64,000 nucleotides of DNA, from assembly GCF_011682145.1 (NCBI RefSeq), contig NZ_WHJH01000005.1, forward strand, positions 62,001-126,000. The letters are read 5' to 3'. The notes under the pieces are model-generated. The model saw nothing but the letters and a program-made list of their open reading frames with translations. It was not told the origin of the DNA and did not search any database. The position numbers were made by a program, and so were the translations under genes. The stretch comes from Massilia mucilaginosa (GTDB taxonomy: Bacteria; Pseudomonadota; Gammaproteobacteria; Burkholderiales; Burkholderiaceae_D). Below are positions 44,730 to 53,485 of this stretch, piece by piece; position 1 is the first letter of the stretch; every line of letters starts with the position of its first letter.

Positions 44730-45884
44730 ATGCGGGCCGCGCTCTCCTTACTCCTGCTGCTGGCAATGGGGCAGGGCGTGTTCCTGGCGATTGCGCTGCT
44801 GGCCGCGCGCCAGGCCGAGCTGCGCGGGGCCAACCGCCTGCTGGCGGGGCTGCTGCTGGGGAGCGTGGCGGTCATCGGGCACGCCTGGCTGGGCATCAAC
44901 CGTCTATATACGAGCTATCCGCACAGTGCCCTCGCGATTGCCACCATTGGTTTGCTGAGCGGGCCGCTGCTGTATCTCTATCTGCGCAGCGCGCTGACCG
45001 AACGGCGCCTGGCCGCGCGCGACTGGCTCCATGGCGCGCCGTTTTTGCTGGCCACCGGCGCCATGCTGCCGTTTTACCTGCAAAGCGCCGAGGCCAAGCT
45101 GGCCTGGATGCTTCAGCGCCCGGTGCTGCCGTGGTATATCGGGCTGTCGGTGCTGGTCAAGACGGCGATGTTTATCTGTTATGTCGTCGCCAGCTACCGC
45201 CTGATGCGCGGCGCCGCCAGCGGTCCGCTGGCCGGCGGCCTGGCGCGCCTGGCCAGGATCTGGGTGGTCGGCGCGGCCGGCAGCGTGGCTGCCTTCGGCA
45301 TCGAGTTTTTCGACGTGGCGCTGCCGCTGTCGTCGGACGCGGTGGGCGCCATCGCGCTGGCCTGTTTTGTCTACGCGACCGCGTTCCTGGCGATCCGCCT
45401 GCCGCTCGGGTATCGCCCGCATTTGCCGGCGCCCGCGCCGTTGCCGCAAGCGGCGCCGCGCTACGCCAACAAGCGGCTGTCGGAACCGGACCGCGCCAGC
45501 TTTCTCGACGCTCTGAAACGGTGCATGGAAGTCGACCAGGCGTATCGCAACGGCGAACTGACGCTCGATGAACTGGCCGCGCTGCTGGCCATGACGCCGC
45601 ACGAACTGTCGCAGCTGATCAACGATGCCTGCGGCGTCAACCTGCAGGAATACCTGAACCGCTACCGGGTCGACGCGCTCAAAGCGGCCTTGCTGGCGCC
45701 CGGGCAGGCCAGCGTCAGCATTCTCGACCTGGCGCTGGCGTGCGGCTTTAACAGCAAGACCACGCTGAACCGCGCTTTCAAGAAGCAGACCGGCCTGACC
45801 CCGTCGGAATTCCGGCGCGGCGGCGCCGGAACAGGTGCGGACCCAGGTGCCGAATCATCATCTGGCACGACTCTGCCGGGCTAA
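44730..45884 (+). CDS. AraC-family regulator with seven-span membrane N-terminus
   Basis: A 384-residue protein. Residues 1-230 hold about seven hydrophobic spans (LSLLLLLAMGQGVFLAIALL, IGLLSGPLLYLYLRSALTE and so on). Residues about 265-370 form an AraC DNA-binding domain with both helix-turn-helix units: LTLDELAALLAMTPHELSQL and SILDLALACGFNSKTTLNRA, then FKKQTGLTPSEFR. This design (membrane-embedded AraC regulators) suggests direct sensing of a lipid-soluble or envelope signal. It follows the SulP gene by 8 nt and precedes an amidohydrolase gene; either may be its target. Confidence 0.85.
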   Translation: MRAALSLLLLLAMGQGVFLAIALLAARQAELRGANRLLAGLLLGSVAVIGHAWLGINRLYTSYPHSALAIATIGLLSGPLLYLYLRSALTERRLAARDWLHGAPFLLATGAMLPFYLQSAEAKLAWMLQRPVLPWYIGLSVLVKTAMFICYVVASYRLMRGAASGPLAGGLARLARIWVVGAAGSVAAFGIEFFDVALPLSSDAVGAIALACFVYATAFLAIRLPLGYRPHLPAPAPLPQAAPRYANKRLSEPDRASFLDALKRCMEVDQAYRNGELTLDELAALLAMTPHELSQLINDACGVNLQEYLNRYRVDALKAALLAPGQASVSILDLALACGFNSKTTLNRAFKKQTGLTPSEFRRGGAGTGADPGAESSSGTTLPG

Positions 45885-45934
45885 ATCGTGAAAATGGGTC
45901 CATTCGCCCCTTCACTTCCAGCCACGGAGATATG

Positions 45935-47410
45935 ATGAAACCTGCCCTCTTGCCGGCCCTTTTGGCCACCCTGATGCTGTGCACCCCGGCCGTTGGCGCC
46001 GGCCAGACCTGGATTTCGAACGTCAAACTGGTCTCGCCCGAAAAACTCGACCGCGTCGAAACCGGCAGTGTACTGATCGACGCCGGCCGCATTGCGCGGG
46101 TCGAGCGCGGCCGGTCCGGGCCGGCGCCGGCCGGCGCCACGGTGGTCGACGGCAAAGGCTACTACCTCACCCCCGGCCTGATCGACTCCCATGTGCACCT
46201 GCATGCCGTGCCGGGCATGAGCATGGCGCAGGGCGCGTCCGGCGACAGCCTGGCCCGGGCTTACTTTCGCCAGATGCCGCGCTCGTTCCTGTATCACGGT
46301 TTTACCACCGTGATCGACCTGGCGGTGTCGGACTACGGCGTGATCGAGCGCTTGCGCAAGGAGCCGCTGCATCCGGACGTATTCCACTGCGGCGAAGCGC
46401 TGGTGCTGGCCAACGGCTACCCGATGTCGTTCTACGCGCCCGATAAACGCTTCCAGAGCTTCGGCAACTACCTGTTCGATCCGGCCATGCCGACCGCCGT
46501 GCCGGCGCAGTTTGCGCCTGCGGCGCACACTGTGGCGGCGGGCGTGGCGCGGGTGGCGAAAGCCGGCGGAATCTGCGTGAAGACCCACTTCGAGCGCGGT
46601 TTCGGGGCCGACCGCAACCTGCCGGTGATGAGCCGCGCCAAATTTGCCGAAGTGCGGGCCGCGGCCACGCAGGCGGGCAAAGTGCTGGTCACGCACGCCA
46701 ATTCGTTCGAAGCGCAGTCGTTCGCGGTGGCCGGCCGCGCCGACGTGCTGGCGCACGGCATGTGGCACTGGGGCGCGCTGAACGGGCAGGCCGGCCTGCC
46801 CGGCGAGATCAAGGCGCTGCTCGACCGGATCGTCGAGCAGCGCACCGGGTACCAGCCGACCATGCAGGTGCTGCATGGCCTGCGCGCGTATGTGGAGCCG
46901 GATTACCTGAACGATCCGGCGCTGCGCAAGGTGGTGCCGGCGTCGCTGCTGGCCTGGTTTTCGACGCCGCAAGGCCAGTGGTTCAAGCCGGAAGTGACCG
47001 ACGGCGAGGAGGACGCCGCCGTCATGCAGGGCATGGAAGGGCCGCTGCGGCGCCAGCGCGCGGTGGTGGCCTACCTGGCCGGGCGCGATGCCAACTTCGT
47101 GTTCGGGTCGGATACGCCATCGTCGCCGACGTATGGCAATTTACCGGGCTTGAATGGGTATCGCGAGATGCGGCAGCTGCACGCGGCGGGCATGTCGCTG
47201 GCGCAGATCTTCAAGGCGGCCACGATGAACAATGCGCGCACTTTCGGGCTCGATCGGGAACTGGGCTCGATTGAAGTGGGCAAGGCGGCCAATCTGCTGC
47301 TGCTGAAAACTTCGCCGCTGGACGACATCAGCGCCTACGACAGCGTGGTGACGGTCTGGGTGCGCGGGCGCCAGGCGCCGCGCGAGGCGCTCGCCGCCGA
47401 CTATGAATAG
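45935..47410 (+). CDS. Secreted metal-dependent amidohydrolase
   Basis: A 491-residue amidohydrolase-superfamily protein with a signal peptide (LLPALLATLMLCTPAVGAGQ). The N-terminal beta-sandwich half (GSVLIDAGRIARVERG) leads to the metal motif LIDSHVHLHAVPG; further His at VLVTHANSF and AHGMWHW, and Asp in FVFGSDTPSSPTYGN complete the metal site. The C-terminal EVGKAANLLLLKTSPL is typical of imidazolonepropionase/prolidase-like members. Start: of two adjacent ATGs, 45935 has better spacing from GGAGA; 45932 is the alternative. Substrate unknown. It follows the AraC gene by 50 nt. Confidence 0.83.
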   Translation: MKPALLPALLATLMLCTPAVGAGQTWISNVKLVSPEKLDRVETGSVLIDAGRIARVERGRSGPAPAGATVVDGKGYYLTPGLIDSHVHLHAVPGMSMAQGASGDSLARAYFRQMPRSFLYHGFTTVIDLAVSDYGVIERLRKEPLHPDVFHCGEALVLANGYPMSFYAPDKRFQSFGNYLFDPAMPTAVPAQFAPAAHTVAAGVARVAKAGGICVKTHFERGFGADRNLPVMSRAKFAEVRAAATQAGKVLVTHANSFEAQSFAVAGRADVLAHGMWHWGALNGQAGLPGEIKALLDRIVEQRTGYQPTMQVLHGLRAYVEPDYLNDPALRKVVPASLLAWFSTPQGQWFKPEVTDGEEDAAVMQGMEGPLRRQRAVVAYLAGRDANFVFGSDTPSSPTYGNLPGLNGYREMRQLHAAGMSLAQIFKAATMNNARTFGLDRELGSIEVGKAANLLLLKTSPLDDISAYDSVVTVWVRGRQAPREALAADYE

Positions 47411-47444
47411 CGCCAGAGAATAGAGCCAGAGCCGGCTGGCCGGA

Positions 47445-47870
47445 TCAGGCGCAGCGCGCGCGCACGCACTCGACGTACGCCACGCTGTCCGGCGGCACGC
47501 CGTTGCGCTGCGAGGTCCAGATCATCTGGCCCAGGCATTCCATGATTTCATGATGGGCGTCGTGCGCGCCCAGGCGCTGGGTCAGCGCGTTGCAGGCCGC
47601 GCGAATCCCGGGCGGCTGGTCGATCGAGACCTGCTCGGCGATCGACAAATGCATGGACAGGTGCAAAAACGGATTGGCCTGCCCGCCCTCGACCGAATAA
47701 TCGCGCGCCAGCGCCGCTTCGGCGTCGGACAGCACATCGGCGTATTCGGGATGCTGGACGATCCAGTCGGCGGCGATGGCGTCCATCGGGCTGAGGATCT
47801 CGCCGCTGCGCTGCTTGCGGTAGGCTTCGCAGAAAAAACGGCGAACGTCGTCGGAGGAGGGGGTGAACAT
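47445..47870 (-). CDS. DUF1841 family protein
   Basis: A 141-residue conserved protein of unknown function (DUF1841), found mainly in beta- and gammaproteobacteria. Typical segments are DDVRRFFCEAYRKQRSGEIL at the N-terminus, DWIVQHPEYADVL, NPFLHLSMHLSIAEQ and HEIMECLGQMIWTSQRNG near the C-terminus. Predicted cytoplasmic and helical. ATG 47870 (MFTPSSDD) matches the family N-terminus; an upstream ATG would add 15 residues. Transcribed after the retropepsin-like gene with a gap of about 67 nt. Confidence 0.88.
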   Translation of the reverse strand: MFTPSSDDVRRFFCEAYRKQRSGEILSPMDAIAADWIVQHPEYADVLSDAEAALARDYSVEGGQANPFLHLSMHLSIAEQVSIDQPPGIRAACNALTQRLGAHDAHHEIMECLGQMIWTSQRNGVPPDSVAYVECVRARCA

Positions 47871-47937
47871 GATTGGCGGGGCGGGCAAATGAGGTAGGCC
47901 ACATTGTACCGCCATCGCCGCGCCCTCGTCGCTGCGG

Positions 47938-49494
47938 CTAGTTCTTCCTCGGCTTGCACTCGGCGCTGATGCTTTCCATGGTCTGGCGCGCCAGTGCCGG
48001 CTCGCCCGAGATGCGCTGGAGTGACGCGATGTAGGCGCCGGCCCGGCAGGCGCGCGCCTGCGCCTGGGTGCTGCCGTCGCGGGCGGCGGCCATCAGGGCG
48101 GCGGCGTCGATCCGGCCCAGGTAGAAGCTGGCCACCGGCGCCGGCCAGCGCGTGTCGGTGGCCGCCGCCAGGTCGCGCCTGGCCGCCTCGCGCTCGCCGG
48201 CCTGGACCTGGGACAGGAACAGCTCCAGGTCCAGCTCGATCTTGTCGGGCTTGCCGGCCAGGGCGGCGCGCAGGCGCGTGACCGCCTCCTTCGGCTTGCC
48301 GGCTTCGCGCAGCAGGCGTGCCGTCAGCACCAGCGCGGCCGGATGGTTCTGCGCGGCCGCCTTGTCGAGCCACGCGTTGGCCTCGACCTGGTCCTTGGGC
48401 AGGCGCGCGCCGTTGTAGAAGTCGCGCGCCAGGATGTACTGGGCGTCGGCGTTGCCGCCGTTGGCCTCCTGGCGCACCAGGGTCAGGTTGCCGCTGCCCG
48501 GCTTGGCGAACACCTCGCCGCCCAGGTAGCTCAGGTAAACGCGGCGCTGGCTGTTGGCAAACAAGACCCGGTGCGCGCGCAGGAAGTCGGTGCCGAGGAT
48601 GACATCGACCTGTCCATACTCGCGGTTGAGCGATTCGGCGATGGCGATATCGGCATTGCGCACCGTCTCGTCGCCGATGGTGAAAGTCTTGAAGACGGCG
48701 TTCCAGCGCGCCGCCCTGCCGCCGCCGGCGCCGATGAAAAAGCCGTTGCGCTTCACGTCCGCCATGTCGGTGGTGACGCCGGCGCGCCGCGCGGCGCTCT
48801 GGCTGATCGAACTGACGCCCGCGCCGGTGTCGAGAATCGCCGAGAGCATCACGCCGTTGACCCGCACCTCCACCTGCGGCGTGGCCGCCTTGCCGCTGGC
48901 GCCGCAGCTGGAGGTGCAAGTCATCGGCACCACCATGGCCTGCGCATCCCAGTACGACAGCAGATTGTCGTCATTGCAGTTGTCGCTGCGGTGAAAGCGC
49001 ACCACCTTGTCGGCCAGCGCCACTTCGAGATCGGACTGCATCAGGAAGTCGGCGCCCACGATCGCGTCGTACCAGGGCGTGATGCCCATCTCGCCGAGGA
49101 CCGGCAGGGTGATCTTGCCGCCGCCGCTAGGGCCGATGGTGAAGTCGTCCAGGTTGGCCAGATAGAGTGCGCTGCTGCCGCCCGTTCCCAGCACTTTACG
49201 GCCGCCGCTCGAGCGCAGCGCCAGTTTGCGGTTCTCGGCGCCGGTGCGGGTCAGCATGGTCATGAAGGCGCCGGTATCGAGCAGCATGAGCGCCGGCTTG
49301 CCGTTGATGCTGCCTTGCACGGCTGGCTGCAGCGTGGCGCCGCGCAAGGTGATGGGCACCTGCTGCTGCTGGACGAATGTGCAGGTGGTGGACGGGGCGG
49401 CAAGGCCGGTGGCGGGCGCCGCCAGGCACAGGGCCGACAGCAGCAGGGCGCAGCAGGGGGAACGGAAGAGGGAGGGGAAGAGGGCGAGGAACAT
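47938..49494 (-). CDS. Exported protein with two retropepsin-like aspartyl protease domains and Sel1/TPR tail
   Basis: A 518-residue protein with a signal peptide (ALLLSALCLAAPATGLA, residues 17-33). Two retroviral-type aspartyl-protease domains follow: LLDTGAFMTML (Asp73) with IVGADFL, and ILDTGAGVSSI (Asp222) with ILGTDFL. Each hydrophobic-hydrophobic-DTG motif is intact. Retropepsins normally act as homodimers with one DTG from each chain; here both may lie in one chain as in pepsin-like fusions. From about residue 345 Sel1-like/TPR helices (ADAQYILARDFYNGARLPKD) suggest protein binding. The substrate is unknown. Confidence 0.82.
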   Translation of the reverse strand: MFLALFPSLFRSPCCALLLSALCLAAPATGLAAPSTTCTFVQQQQVPITLRGATLQPAVQGSINGKPALMLLDTGAFMTMLTRTGAENRKLALRSSGGRKVLGTGGSSALYLANLDDFTIGPSGGGKITLPVLGEMGITPWYDAIVGADFLMQSDLEVALADKVVRFHRSDNCNDDNLLSYWDAQAMVVPMTCTSSCGASGKAATPQVEVRVNGVMLSAILDTGAGVSSISQSAARRAGVTTDMADVKRNGFFIGAGGGRAARWNAVFKTFTIGDETVRNADIAIAESLNREYGQVDVILGTDFLRAHRVLFANSQRRVYLSYLGGEVFAKPGSGNLTLVRQEANGGNADAQYILARDFYNGARLPKDQVEANAWLDKAAAQNHPAALVLTARLLREAGKPKEAVTRLRAALAGKPDKIELDLELFLSQVQAGEREAARRDLAAATDTRWPAPVASFYLGRIDAAALMAAARDGSTQAQARACRAGAYIASLQRISGEPALARQTMESISAECKPRKN

Positions 49495-49546
49495 GGGGGC
49501 CGATTGTACTCTGGCCGCTGGCGGGAAACGCCATGCGGCGGACGAA

Positions 49547-49572
49547 AAAACGGCGCCGTGAAGCGCCGTTTT
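49547..49572 (-). terminator. Bidirectional terminator between rppH and the retropepsin gene
   Basis: AAAACGGCGC and GCGCCGTTTT form perfect 10-bp arms around a 6-nt loop. On the minus strand a run of six T follows, ending rppH transcription 10 nt past its stop. Confidence 0.85.
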
Positions 49573-49582
49573 GTGTGGCTTG

Positions 49583-50191
49583 CTAGTCCTTGCTCGGCAC
49601 CAGCACCAGTTGCGGTTCCGGGGCGCAGGGCTGATCCGGGGCTGGCTGGCGCGGCGCGTGCGGCTGGCGAAGGTAGCGCGCCGTGTGGCGCCGTTCGTGC
49701 GTATGGCCGCCGTTGGCCGGCCAGGTCAGGAAACGCGACAATTCCTGCAAGGCGCGCTGGTACACATCGCGCTTGAACTCGATGACCACATCGAGCGGTA
49801 CCCAGTAATCGTGCCAGCGCCAGGCGTCGAACTCGGGGTGGTCGGTCAGGCGCAGATTGACGTCGTTATCACGGGCACACATGCGCAGCAGGAACCAGAT
49901 CTGCTTCTGCCCGCGGTAATGGCCGCGAATTTCGCGCTTGATAAAATGGTCGGGTACTTCATAGCGCAGCCAGTCGCGGGTACGGCCCACAATCTTCACA
50001 TGCTCCTGGCGCAGCCCTATTTCTTCCTCCAGTTCGCGATACATTGCCTGTTCCGGTGTCTCACCGTATTTAATGCCCCCTTGCGGGAACTGCCACGAGT
50101 GCTCGCGCACCCGCTTGCCCCACCACACCTCGTTATGGGCGTTCAGCAGGATGATGCCGACGTTGGGCCGGAACCCTTCACGGTCGAGCAT
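49583..50191 (-). CDS. rppH: RNA pyrophosphohydrolase RppH (NudH)
   Basis: A 202-residue Nudix hydrolase that removes pyrophosphate from mRNA 5' ends and triggers decay. The Nudix box spans [20 protein letters not shown] followed by IGL, with the preceding [17 protein letters not shown] strand typical of RppH. The extra about 45 C-terminal residues are basic and Pro-rich, common in betaproteobacterial RppH. It is divergent from proS, a conserved arrangement in related bacteria, and separated from it by a 204-nt AT-rich gap. Confidence 0.95.
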   Translation of the reverse strand: MLDREGFRPNVGIILLNAHNEVWWGKRVREHSWQFPQGGIKYGETPEQAMYRELEEEIGLRQEHVKIVGRTRDWLRYEVPDHFIKREIRGHYRGQKQIWFLLRMCARDNDVNLRLTDHPEFDAWRWHDYWVPLDVVIEFKRDVYQRALQELSRFLTWPANGGHTHERRHTARYLRQPHAPRQPAPDQPCAPEPQLVLVPSKD

Positions 50192-50395
50192 AGTGCACCT
50201 CGAAACTTTCTGCCAGCGCGCGCCTTCTTTACATATTTACCCACAAATTCTGGTCCCCGCCCGGCTTTCGGGGTACGAAAACGGCAGGAACCGCGTCAAA
50301 CGGGTCCATTTGTATAAGATTTGGACGCATCAGCCAGCTAATCCTTTAAAATTAGGTTGATTATAACCCTCTCTTTTTAAAAAGAATTCACCGAT

Positions 50396-52129
50396 ATGCG
50401 TGCCTCCCGTTTTTTTATTTCAACTTTAAAAGATGCACCTTCCGACGCTGAAATCGTCAGTCACCAGCTGATGATGCGCGCAGGAATGATCAAGCGCCTC
50501 GGCTCCGGTATCTACACCTACATGCCGACCGGCTTGCGCGTGATCCGCAAGGTCGAAGCAATTATCCGCGAGGAAATGAACAAGGCTGGCGGTATCGAAC
50601 TGCTGATGCCGCTCGTGCAACCAGCCGAGCTGTGGCAGGAAACCGGCCGCTGGGAAAAGATGGGCCCGGAACTGATGCGCGTGAAAGACCGTCACGGCCG
50701 CGAATACGCGATCCAGCCGACTTCCGAAGAAGTCATCACCGACGTGGTGCGCTCCGAGATCAAGTCGTATCGCCAGCTGCCGCTCAATTTTTATCACATC
50801 CAGACCAAGTTCCGCGACGAGCGCCGTCCGCGTTTCGGCCTGATGCGCGGGCGTGAATTCACGATGAAGGACGCGTACTCGTTCGACCGCGACGAAGCGA
50901 GCATGAAGGCCTCGTACCAGATCATGTACGACGCCTACACCGCCATTTTCAACCGCTTCGGTTTGAAGTTCCGCGCGGTGGCGGCCGACAACGGCGCCAT
51001 CGGCGGCTCCGGCTCGCACGAATTCCACGTCATCGCCAGCACCGGCGAAGACGCCATCGTCTACTGCCCGACTTCCGACTACGCGGCCAACATGGAAGCG
51101 GCCGAAGCGCTGCCGCTGGCCGAAGCACGCGCCGCGGCCGCCGCAGCGCTGACCAAGACCGCCACCCCTGGCGCGACCAAATGCGAGGCCGTGGCCGAGA
51201 TGCTCAAGCTGCCGCTGAGCCAGACCGTCAAGACAATCGCCCTGACGGTGGAAAAGGAAGTCGCGGGCAAGCAGGTGTTTGAGAACTGGATGCTGCTGCT
51301 GCGCGGCGACCATGAACTCAACGAGATCAAGGTCGGCAAAGTGCCTGGCCTGGCCGGTCACCGTTTCGCCACCGAAGCCGAGATCCTGGCCTGCTACGGC
51401 AGCATTCCAGGCTATCTGGGCCCGATCGGCACCAAACAGCCGGTCACCATCGTGGCCGACCGCACGGTCGCCAACATGGCCGATTTTGTCTGCGGCGCGA
51501 ATGAAGAAGGCTTCCACTACACGGGCGCCAACTGGGTGCGCGACCTGCCGGAAGCGTTGGTGGCCGACCTGCGCAACGTGGTCGAAGGCGACGCTTCGCC
51601 GGACGGCAAAGGCGTGCTGGCGATCGAGCGCGGCATCGAAGTGGGCCACGTGTTCCAGCTCGGGACCAGCTACTCCGAGAGCATGAAAGCGACGTTCCTG
51701 GACGAAAACGGCAAGCCTGCGCCGCTGCAGATGGGCTGCTACGGGATTGGCGTCACGCGCATCCTGGGCGCGGCGATCGAACAGAATTTCGACGACAAGG
51801 GCATCATCTGGCCGGCCGCCATCGCGCCGTTCGAAGTGGTGTTGTGCCCGATGGGGATGGACCGCAGCGAGATGGTCAAGACCGAAGTCGAGAGCCTGTA
51901 CGCGGCGCTGCAAGCGGCTGGAGTGGACGTCATCGTCGACGACCGCGGCCTGCGTCCGGGCGCCATGTTCGCCGACTGGGAACTGATCGGCGTGCCGCAC
52001 CGCGTGGTGATCGGCGAGCGTGGCCTGAAAGAAGGCAACCTCGAATACCAGGGCCGGCGCGACCTTGAGGCGACCGCCGTGCCGGTGGCTGGCATGGCCG
52101 AGTTCATCAAAGGCAAATTGAGCCAGTGA
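50396..52129 (+). CDS. proS: Prolyl-tRNA synthetase
   Basis: A 577-residue class II aminoacyl-tRNA synthetase of the bacterial type with the editing (INS) domain. Class II motif 1 lies in the N-terminal helix-strand region ([20 protein letters not shown]), motif 2 in [20 protein letters not shown], and motif 3 in [18 protein letters not shown]. The editing domain spans about 230-390 ([31 protein letters not shown]) and the anticodon-binding domain is at the C-terminus. Length equals E. coli ProRS (572). The stop overlaps the GTG start of the next gene by 4 nt. Confidence 0.97.
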   Translation: MRASRFFISTLKDAPSDAEIVSHQLMMRAGMIKRLGSGIYTYMPTGLRVIRKVEAIIREEMNKAGGIELLMPLVQPAELWQETGRWEKMGPELMRVKDRHGREYAIQPTSEEVITDVVRSEIKSYRQLPLNFYHIQTKFRDERRPRFGLMRGREFTMKDAYSFDRDEASMKASYQIMYDAYTAIFNRFGLKFRAVAADNGAIGGSGSHEFHVIASTGEDAIVYCPTSDYAANMEAAEALPLAEARAAAAAALTKTATPGATKCEAVAEMLKLPLSQTVKTIALTVEKEVAGKQVFENWMLLLRGDHELNEIKVGKVPGLAGHRFATEAEILACYGSIPGYLGPIGTKQPVTIVADRTVANMADFVCGANEEGFHYTGANWVRDLPEALVADLRNVVEGDASPDGKGVLAIERGIEVGHVFQLGTSYSESMKATFLDENGKPAPLQMGCYGIGVTRILGAAIEQNFDDKGIIWPAAIAPFEVVLCPMGMDRSEMVKTEVESLYAALQAAGVDVIVDDRGLRPGAMFADWELIGVPHRVVIGERGLKEGNLEYQGRRDLEATAVPVAGMAEFIKGKLSQ

Positions 52130-52746
52130 GCACGTCGTTCATGGTGAATGGACTGGTGCAGGCGGTGCTGGCGGCCGGTCTGCTCTGGTCCTGGGCCGCG
52201 TGGGCGGGCAACCAGAAAGAGGAGGCCATGGCCGACTCGGTGCGGGTGGCCCTGTCGAACGCGATCAGGGACACGCGTCCGCCGCAGCCGGTATTTCGCG
52301 ACGAAGCGGCGCGGGTGCGCTACCAGCAATGGCTGTCGGCCATGTCGGACCGGCTCAAGCGCAAGCTGCCGGACGAGCAGGTGCGGCTCGAATTCCTGCA
52401 ATCGGTCTGGTACGAATCGAACCGTGCCGGACTCGATACGGGGCTGGTGCTGGGGCTGATCCAGGTCGAATCGGCGTATCGCAAGTACGCCGTCTCGATG
52501 GTGGGCGCGCGCGGCTACATGCAAGTGATGCCGTTCTGGACCAACGCGATCGGCGACAGCGACCGCAGCAAGCTGTTCCACATGCAAACGAACCTGCGCT
52601 ACGGCTGCTCGATTTTGCGCATGTACCTCGACATCGAAAACGGCAACCTGTACCTGGCGCTGGGCCGCTACAACGGCAGCCGCGGCAAACCCGCCTACCC
52701 CAACGCGGTACTCTCCGCCTGGGAAAAGTGGAAATTTCCTACCTAA
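52126..52746 (+). CDS. Lytic transglycosylase (SLT domain)
   Basis: A 206-residue periplasmic SLT-fold murein transglycosylase with an N-terminal signal/anchor ([18 protein letters not shown]). The catalytic Glu is in [18 protein letters not shown], followed by the substrate motif [12 protein letters not shown] and [13 protein letters not shown] and [10 protein letters not shown]. It cuts peptidoglycan glycan strands to 1,6-anhydro ends. A GTG start overlapping the proS stop is used; ATG 52141 is an alternative. The proS-slt coupling is common in betaproteobacteria. Confidence 0.9.
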   Translation: MSTSFMVNGLVQAVLAAGLLWSWAAWAGNQKEEAMADSVRVALSNAIRDTRPPQPVFRDEAARVRYQQWLSAMSDRLKRKLPDEQVRLEFLQSVWYESNRAGLDTGLVLGLIQVESAYRKYAVSMVGARGYMQVMPFWTNAIGDSDRSKLFHMQTNLRYGCSILRMYLDIENGNLYLALGRYNGSRGKPAYPNAVLSAWEKWKFPT

Positions 52747-52764
52747 AAACCCGGACCCCGCCTA

Positions 52765-52831
52765 CAACCGGGGTCAGAGCTCTGACTCGAAACATTTGCC
52801 ATTACCCACAACCGGGGTCAGAGCTCTGACT
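52765..52831. repeat. Left boundary: two direct copies of a CAACCGGGGTCAGAGCTCTGAC repeat
   Basis: CAACCGGGGTCAGAGCTCTGACT occurs at 52765-52787 and again exactly at 52809-52831, 44 bp apart. Each contains the 14-bp palindrome GTCAGAGCTCTGAC. The first copy lies 18 nt past the transglycosylase stop. Confidence 0.9.
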
Positions 52832-52954
52832 TGCAATTAGTTGCCAAATTAGCCTACCGGCGTGATGACCTGCGGGGCGTGTGCGCCGCAACGGGTTTCA
52901 CTGTTGAAAAAGCCGCTCGTTTGCCGGCCCACCAATGCGAAGGAACAAGCGATC

Positions 52955-53281
52955 TTGAGCCGTAGCCGTCGCCACAATCCCATCTGGGGCATCTGTGTTT
53001 CGAGCAGCGAGCGCTGGTGCAAGAAAACCTGGCATCGCCGTTTCCGTAAAAATGAGCGCCATACGCTGGGCACGGCCTCGCCAGAGGCCCTTGAGGCCCA
53101 TTTGCCTGTCGCGGAACGTGAGGTCAGCAACGTATGGGCAATGCAGAAGGACGGTCATCGTTACCATTCCTTGAGCGATCGGGCGGAGTGGGCGGAGTGG
53201 AGCGCCGCACGCCAGGGAAAGACACCTCACGAGCGCACGGCCCTCAAAAAACGCTGGATGCACAAATTGATGGGCAAATGA
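52955..53281 (+). CDS. Small Arg/Lys-rich conserved-type protein inside a repeat-bounded cassette
   Basis: A 108-residue basic protein starting at TTG 52955 with AAGGAA 9 nt upstream; this gives a start at MSRSRRHNPIWG, similar to the N-terminus I recall for a widespread family of small phage/plasmid/genomic proteins with the pattern RRxNP...(K/R)xxK...REVSxVWxxxKDGxxY. Here the matching parts are RRHNPIW, the basic RFRKNERH, EREVSNVWAMQKDGHRY and a C-terminal KKRWMHKLMGK. An ATG start at 52862 in the same frame would add 31 residues. Function unknown. It is alone between direct and inverted repeats; base composition is slightly lower in GC than neighbours. Confidence 0.55.
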   Translation: MSRSRRHNPIWGICVSSSERWCKKTWHRRFRKNERHTLGTASPEALEAHLPVAEREVSNVWAMQKDGHRYHSLSDRAEWAEWSAARQGKTPHERTALKKRWMHKLMGK

Positions 53282-53320
53282 CACGCTCCATTCCGCTGTG
53301 GCGAGGAAAGATTTCGAATT

Positions 53321-53407
53321 AGAGCTCTGACCCCGGTTGTAGGAAGTTCGGCGCTGGCGGTCGGAGTTTGTGCCAAATGTTGCTAGTCAGAGCTCTGACC
53401 CCGGTTG
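53321..53407. repeat. Right boundary: two inverted copies of the CAACCGGGGTCAGAGCTCTGAC repeat
   Basis: AGAGCTCTGACCCCGGTTG at 53321-53339 and AGTCAGAGCTCTGACCCCGGTTG at 53385-53407 are reverse complements of the left-hand copies. The outer right copy matches the outer left over 23 bases and then again in AACATTTG, so the ends are near-identical for about 38 bp. The last copy ends 72-78 nt before the phosphatase start region. Confidence 0.9.
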
Positions 53408-53485
53408 GGAGTCTTGCACTCTGGTAGCACGGGCGGCAGCGGGCGGTGTAGACTGCCTTTTTTCTCGGAGCTCACGAAAGTGCAC

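Larger units (their letters stand above)
52765..53407. other. Small repeat-bounded cassette (possible non-autonomous mobile unit)
   Basis: A 643-bp segment between the transglycosylase and the phosphatases with two direct repeats on the left and two inverted ones on the right, containing only one 108-residue gene. No transposase or integrase is present and no target-site duplication is obvious to me. The repeats share a core (CCGGGGTCAGA) with those at 32865-33020. Whether it moves as a unit is inference. Confidence 0.45.

Noticed and set aside
52898-53284. 128-codon minus-strand frame inside the repeat cassette
   Set aside because: No ribosome site or recognisable motif; the opposite strand holds the basic protein with family-like motifs, though this remains the weaker of two readings.
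52765-53407. Complete insertion sequence
   Set aside because: No transposase motif (DDE, HUH or serine/tyrosine recombinase) is readable and no clear target duplication was seen.
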